Shown: positions 6,719 to 8,896 of the stretch, piece by piece | Layout of the letters: the number at the start of each line of letters is the position of its first letter | How positions within the stretch are numbered: the stretch's first letter is position 1 | Assembly: GCA_020425915.1 (NCBI GenBank) | Contig: JAGQQZ010000274.1 | Span: 1 to 8,896, forward strand | Origin: Planctomycetota bacterium | GTDB lineage: Bacteria; Planctomycetota; UBA1135; UBA2386 | DNA: 8,896 nucleotides | Direction: 5' to 3' | The notes under the pieces: generated by a model | Seen by the model: the letters and a program-made list of their open reading frames with translations, nothing else | Told to the model about the DNA's origin: nothing | The model's database searches: none | Position numbers and translations under genes: made by a program

Positions 6719-7904
6719 CGGCGAACACGTCGAGCGCGCTGACGATCGACGCCGCAGCCATCTCGATCAGCGAGCAGCGACCCTTGCCGCGGGCGAAGTC
6801 GGTGATCTTGGTGATCTGTTCGCGGTAGCCCGGCCCCTTCGCGGCCTGCACGCCCTTCAGCACGTGGACGAGCTGGTTGGTCTCCATCCGGCACGGCGGG
6901 CACTGCCCGCACTGCTCGTCCATGAAGAACTGCGCGATCTCGGACAGACGTGCGAGCACGTCGTCCCCTTCCTCGATCCAGCTCACGCCCCCGCAACCCG
7001 GCGACGATCCGAGCGGGCGCAGCGTCTCGTGCGCGATCGGGACGTCGAGGTGCTCGGCGGCGAGGAAGCCGCACGACAACGCCGGCAACACCGCGCGGAT
7101 CGCGCGACCACTCGCGGTGCCCCCACCGCAACCCTCGATCAGCTCGCGGTAGGTCGTGCCGAACGGCAACTCGTAGACGCCGGGGTTCTTCGCCGCGCGT
7201 CCGAGCGTGAACAGCATCGTGCCGGGGCTCTCGGCGGTGCCGATCGCGCGGTACGCGTCGGCGCCCTCGCGCACGATGAACGGCACGTGCGCCAGCGACT
7301 CGACGTTGTTGACCGTCGTGGGTTTGCCGTGGACGCCCGACTCGCCGGGATACGGCGGTTTCTCCTTCGGCTTGCCCGGCCCACCCTCGATCGAGTCGAT
7401 CGCGGCGGTCTCCTCACCGGCGACGTAGGTCGTTGGCGCGCGGTGGATCTCGATGTCGAAGATCAGCAGGCCGGCATCGCGCAGTTCCGCGAGCGCGGCC
7501 TCCGCGGCCTCGATCTGCGGCGCCATGTCCTCGATCAGGTAGAGGTAACCCTTCGAGGCGCCCGTCGCATGACCGCAGAGCAGGATCCCCTCGAGCACCG
7601 CGTGCGGGTAGTTCGCGACGAGGAACTTGTCCTTCTCCGATCCGGGCTCGTGCTCGCCGCCGTTCGCGACGACGAACTTCTGGTCCGCGCTCGCGGCCGC
7701 GGCCAAGCGCCACTTCCGCGCGGTCGGGAACGCCGCCCCCCCACGCCCACGAAGGCCAGCGGCCTCGACCAGATCGATCAACGCGCTCGGCTCGATCTCC
7801 GAGCGGGCGCGCTCCAGCGCGGCGTATCCGCCGCGCGCGCGGTACTGCTCGAGCGTCTGGCGGGGCGAACCCTGGGGTTCCGTCAACAGAATGCGCGCGG
7901 TCAT
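6687..7904 (-). CDS. nuoF: Stand-alone NuoF-like NADH dehydrogenase subunit (51-kDa, FMN and 4Fe-4S)
   Basis: A 405-residue homologue of complex I subunit NuoF/Nqo1, the NADH-oxidising, FMN-binding subunit. Motifs in order: GLRGRGGAAFPTARKW (50-65, NADH/FMN site), NGGEHEPGSEKDKF (81-94, FMN loop), YVAGEETAAIDSIEG, NNVESLAHVP, an SLBB-like segment ending DVPIAHETLRPLGS, and the 4Fe-4S ligands CGQCPPC (C332, C335, C338) with C377 in GRCSLIEMA. The full ligand set argues for a working redox protein. There is no NuoE-type 2Fe-2S domain fused at the N-terminus, and neither nuoE, nuoG nor any other complex I gene is in the window. It is therefore either a dispersed complex I gene or a NuoF-like diaphorase of another NAD-linked complex (formate dehydrogenase or hydrogenase type). 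ATG 7904 is the first start in a divergent intergenic region. It lies upstream of and overlaps the methyltransferase gene, so the two are probably cotranscribed, although their functions are unrelated. The symbol states family membership, not proven complex I membership. Confidence 0.9.
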   Translation of the reverse strand: MTARILLTEPQGSPRQTLEQYRARGGYAALERARSEIEPSALIDLVEAAGLRGRGGAAFPTARKWRLAAAASADQKFVVANGGEHEPGSEKDKFLVANYPHAVLEGILLCGHATGASKGYLYLIEDMAPQIEAAEAALAELRDAGLLIFDIEIHRAPTTYVAGEETAAIDSIEGGPGKPKEKPPYPGESGVHGKPTTVNNVESLAHVPFIVREGADAYRAIGTAESPGTMLFTLGRAAKNPGVYELPFGTTYRELIEGCGGGTASGRAIRAVLPALSCGFLAAEHLDVPIAHETLRPLGSSPGCGGVSWIEEGDDVLARLSEIAQFFMDEQCGQCPPCRMETNQLVHVLKGVQAAKGPGYREQITKITDFARGKGRCSLIEMAAASIVSALDVFADDFAAAAGGA

Positions 7905-8031
7905 CGAGCGAGATGTCTAAACGAAGTCGAGAACCGAGGGAACCACGCGCGATACCGATTCAGGCCTGCGATCGACGATGCGAACTCGGCCCGATCCTGG
8001 ACAGCACCAACCTGGCTGCGATCATGGCCAC
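7905..8031. promoter_or_regulatory. Divergent intergenic region, likely promoters for both flanking genes
   Basis: This 127-nt gap separates the minus-strand NuoF-like gene from the plus-strand SGNH gene, so each must have its promoter here or nearby. I see no convincing -35/-10 pair. Weak candidates are TTAGACAT on the minus strand about 15 nt before the NuoF-like start, and GATACC around 7951 on the plus strand. An 8-bp palindrome CAGGCCTG lies at 7961-7968, which could be chance. Neither flanking gene has a clear Shine-Dalgarno site. The role is inferred from gene orientation alone. Confidence 0.4.
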
Positions 8032-8896
8032 ATGGCCGAGACTCGAAACAGACGTCGTCCCCCGTTCGTCCGCGTCGTGTTCTACCTCGCCGTCTTGCTC
8101 GCCATGGGCGTCGCGATGCTCGAACTCGGCCTCCGCGCGGTGGTGTTCCAGAAGACGTCGTTCCATCCGACCGCGATCGGCCAGGCGTTCTACGACCTCC
8201 AGGTCCGGACCTACGTCGAGGGATCGCTCGAACGGACGTTCGACGACCCGACACAGACCTCGGACGACAAGAAGTACAACCCCGACGACCTCGTCGGCTG
8301 GACCTACGTCCAGGGCGATCGATCCAAGACGCGCAGTTTCGCCTACCTCGGCGGTGCGATGCGATCGTCACACCGGGTCAACCTGCGAGTCGGCGAGGAC
8401 GGGTATCGCGTTACGAGCAGGAACCCAAGCCAGTACGCCGGCAAACCGGAAATCCACGTCTACGGCGGGTCGCGCACGTTCGGTCACGGCGTCAGCGACG
8501 AGGAGACGTTCGCCTGGAAGATCCAGGAGGCGTTTCCCGACTATCACGTCCGCAACCTCGCGCAGGGTGGATTCGGGAACGTGCAGGGGTTCGTGCAGTT
8601 GCGCGACGCGATCGCGCGCGGGAATCCTCCCAAGGTCGCGATCTTCATGTACGCGCCCTTCCACATGTTCCGCAACTACGGAACTCCATCCTGGCTGGGA
8701 CGCGGCGTGCGTTCCGACGAACTCCAAGCGGTCGTGGCGCGGATCGAGAACGGCGAACTCGTCGTCAAGCGGGACGTGATCGAGCGACGGTCGGCGGACG
8801 ACCCACCGTTCGTCGAGATCATCGAAGTCACGTCGCGGCTGTTCCAGGAAGCGCGGCAACTCTGCGAGGACCACGGGATCGTTCCGGTGCTCGGCG
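8032..8896 (+). CDS. Membrane-anchored SGNH/GDSL hydrolase-like protein (3' end outside window)
   Basis: The reading frame from ATG 8032 is open to the window edge (288 codons seen), so the C-terminus is missing. A basic N-terminus (RNRRRPPFVR) is followed by one TM helix at about 13-33 that ends in ELGLR, a feature common in anchored SGNH proteins. From about residue 143 come HVYGGSRTFGHGVSDEETF (block I, candidate nucleophile S147), RNLAQGGFGNVQG (block II, G179/G180) and a strand then loop IFMYAPFHMFRN (204-215), where N215 could be the block III Asn. Block I reads GGS rather than GDS. The catalytic Asp/His block, normally near the C-terminus, cannot be seen. Family members are esterases or acyl transferases acting on cell-surface glycans or lipids; the substrate here is unknown. 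An in-frame ATG at 7978 would add 18 residues; 8032 is preferred because it gives the usual short basic segment before the helix. It is divergent from the NuoF-like gene. Confidence 0.75.
   Translation, partial: MAETRNRRRPPFVRVVFYLAVLLAMGVAMLELGLRAVVFQKTSFHPTAIGQAFYDLQVRTYVEGSLERTFDDPTQTSDDKKYNPDDLVGWTYVQGDRSKTRSFAYLGGAMRSSHRVNLRVGEDGYRVTSRNPSQYAGKPEIHVYGGSRTFGHGVSDEETFAWKIQEAFPDYHVRNLAQGGFGNVQGFVQLRDAIARGNPPKVAIFMYAPFHMFRNYGTPSWLGRGVRSDELQAVVARIENGELVVKRDVIERRSADDPPFVEIIEVTSRLFQEARQLCEDHGIVPVLG

Noticed and set aside
5409..6742. Open frames of about 376 codons on both strands across the methyltransferase gene
   Set aside because: The methyltransferase frame has THUMP, DPMCGSAT and NPPW motifs. 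The others are compositionally biased and overlap it fully.
8026..8037. Inverted repeat GGCCA-CA-TGGCC over the SGNH start codon
   Set aside because: A 5-bp stem with a 2-nt loop is too short to mean much in GC-rich DNA and is a poor hairpin. It also arises from the near-duplicate CATGGCC words there.
7433..8779. A 448-codon plus-strand frame crossing from the NuoF-like gene into the SGNH gene
   Set aside because: It is rich in Arg, Ser and Thr without motifs, and runs antisense to the NuoF-like gene and out of frame with the SGNH protein, whose frame has a TM helix and SGNH blocks.

Overview
The window is GC-rich (roughly two thirds G+C by eye, with strong G/C at third codon positions) and densely coding. 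It is bacterial: short gene overlaps, GTG as well as ATG starts, a two-component histidine kinase and an RND-type permease. Lineage cannot be fixed from the sequence. The gene content and the near absence of Shine-Dalgarno sites would fit a high-GC planctomycete or a myxobacterium-like deltaproteobacterial lineage, but this is a guess. No RNA genes, insertion sequences, CRISPR arrays or long repeats were seen, and no gene-free stretch exceeds about 130 bases.

Left block, plus strand (1-5551): a tightly packed set of genes that looks like one transcription unit. It holds a 12-TM RND/MMPL-family exporter (63-2105), an FAD-dependent oxidoreductase of the geranylgeranyl reductase type (2081-3316), a YceI-like secreted or anchored lipid-binding protein (3313-3993) and a membrane sensor histidine kinase (4019-5551). 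The first three overlap one another, by 25 and 4 nt. All three families act on or bind hydrophobic isoprenoid, quinone or polyketide-type lipids, so the simplest reading is the tail of an operon that modifies such a lipid in the cytoplasm or inner membrane and moves it outward. The biosynthetic core, if there is one, lies to the left of the window. The kinase has no response regulator here.

Middle block, minus strand (5558-7904): a two-gene unit read right to left. First comes a stand-alone NuoF-like (complex I 51-kDa type) NADH/FMN/4Fe-4S protein (6687-7904). It overlaps by up to 32 nt a THUMP-domain class I RNA methyltransferase of the YpsC/RlmL type (5558-6718). The methyltransferase meets the histidine kinase tail to tail with 6 nt between stop codons, and a short GC hairpin sits at the junction.

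Right block, plus strand (8032-8896): after a 127-nt divergent intergenic region, a membrane-anchored SGNH/GDSL hydrolase-like protein begins and runs off the right edge.

The most interesting element is the exporter/FAD-reductase/YceI trio as a candidate lipid-modification and export module. Secondary points are the isolated NuoF-like subunit, the missing TM4 acidic residue in the exporter, and the altered nucleophile block of the SGNH protein. Nothing in the window by itself proves a new system.
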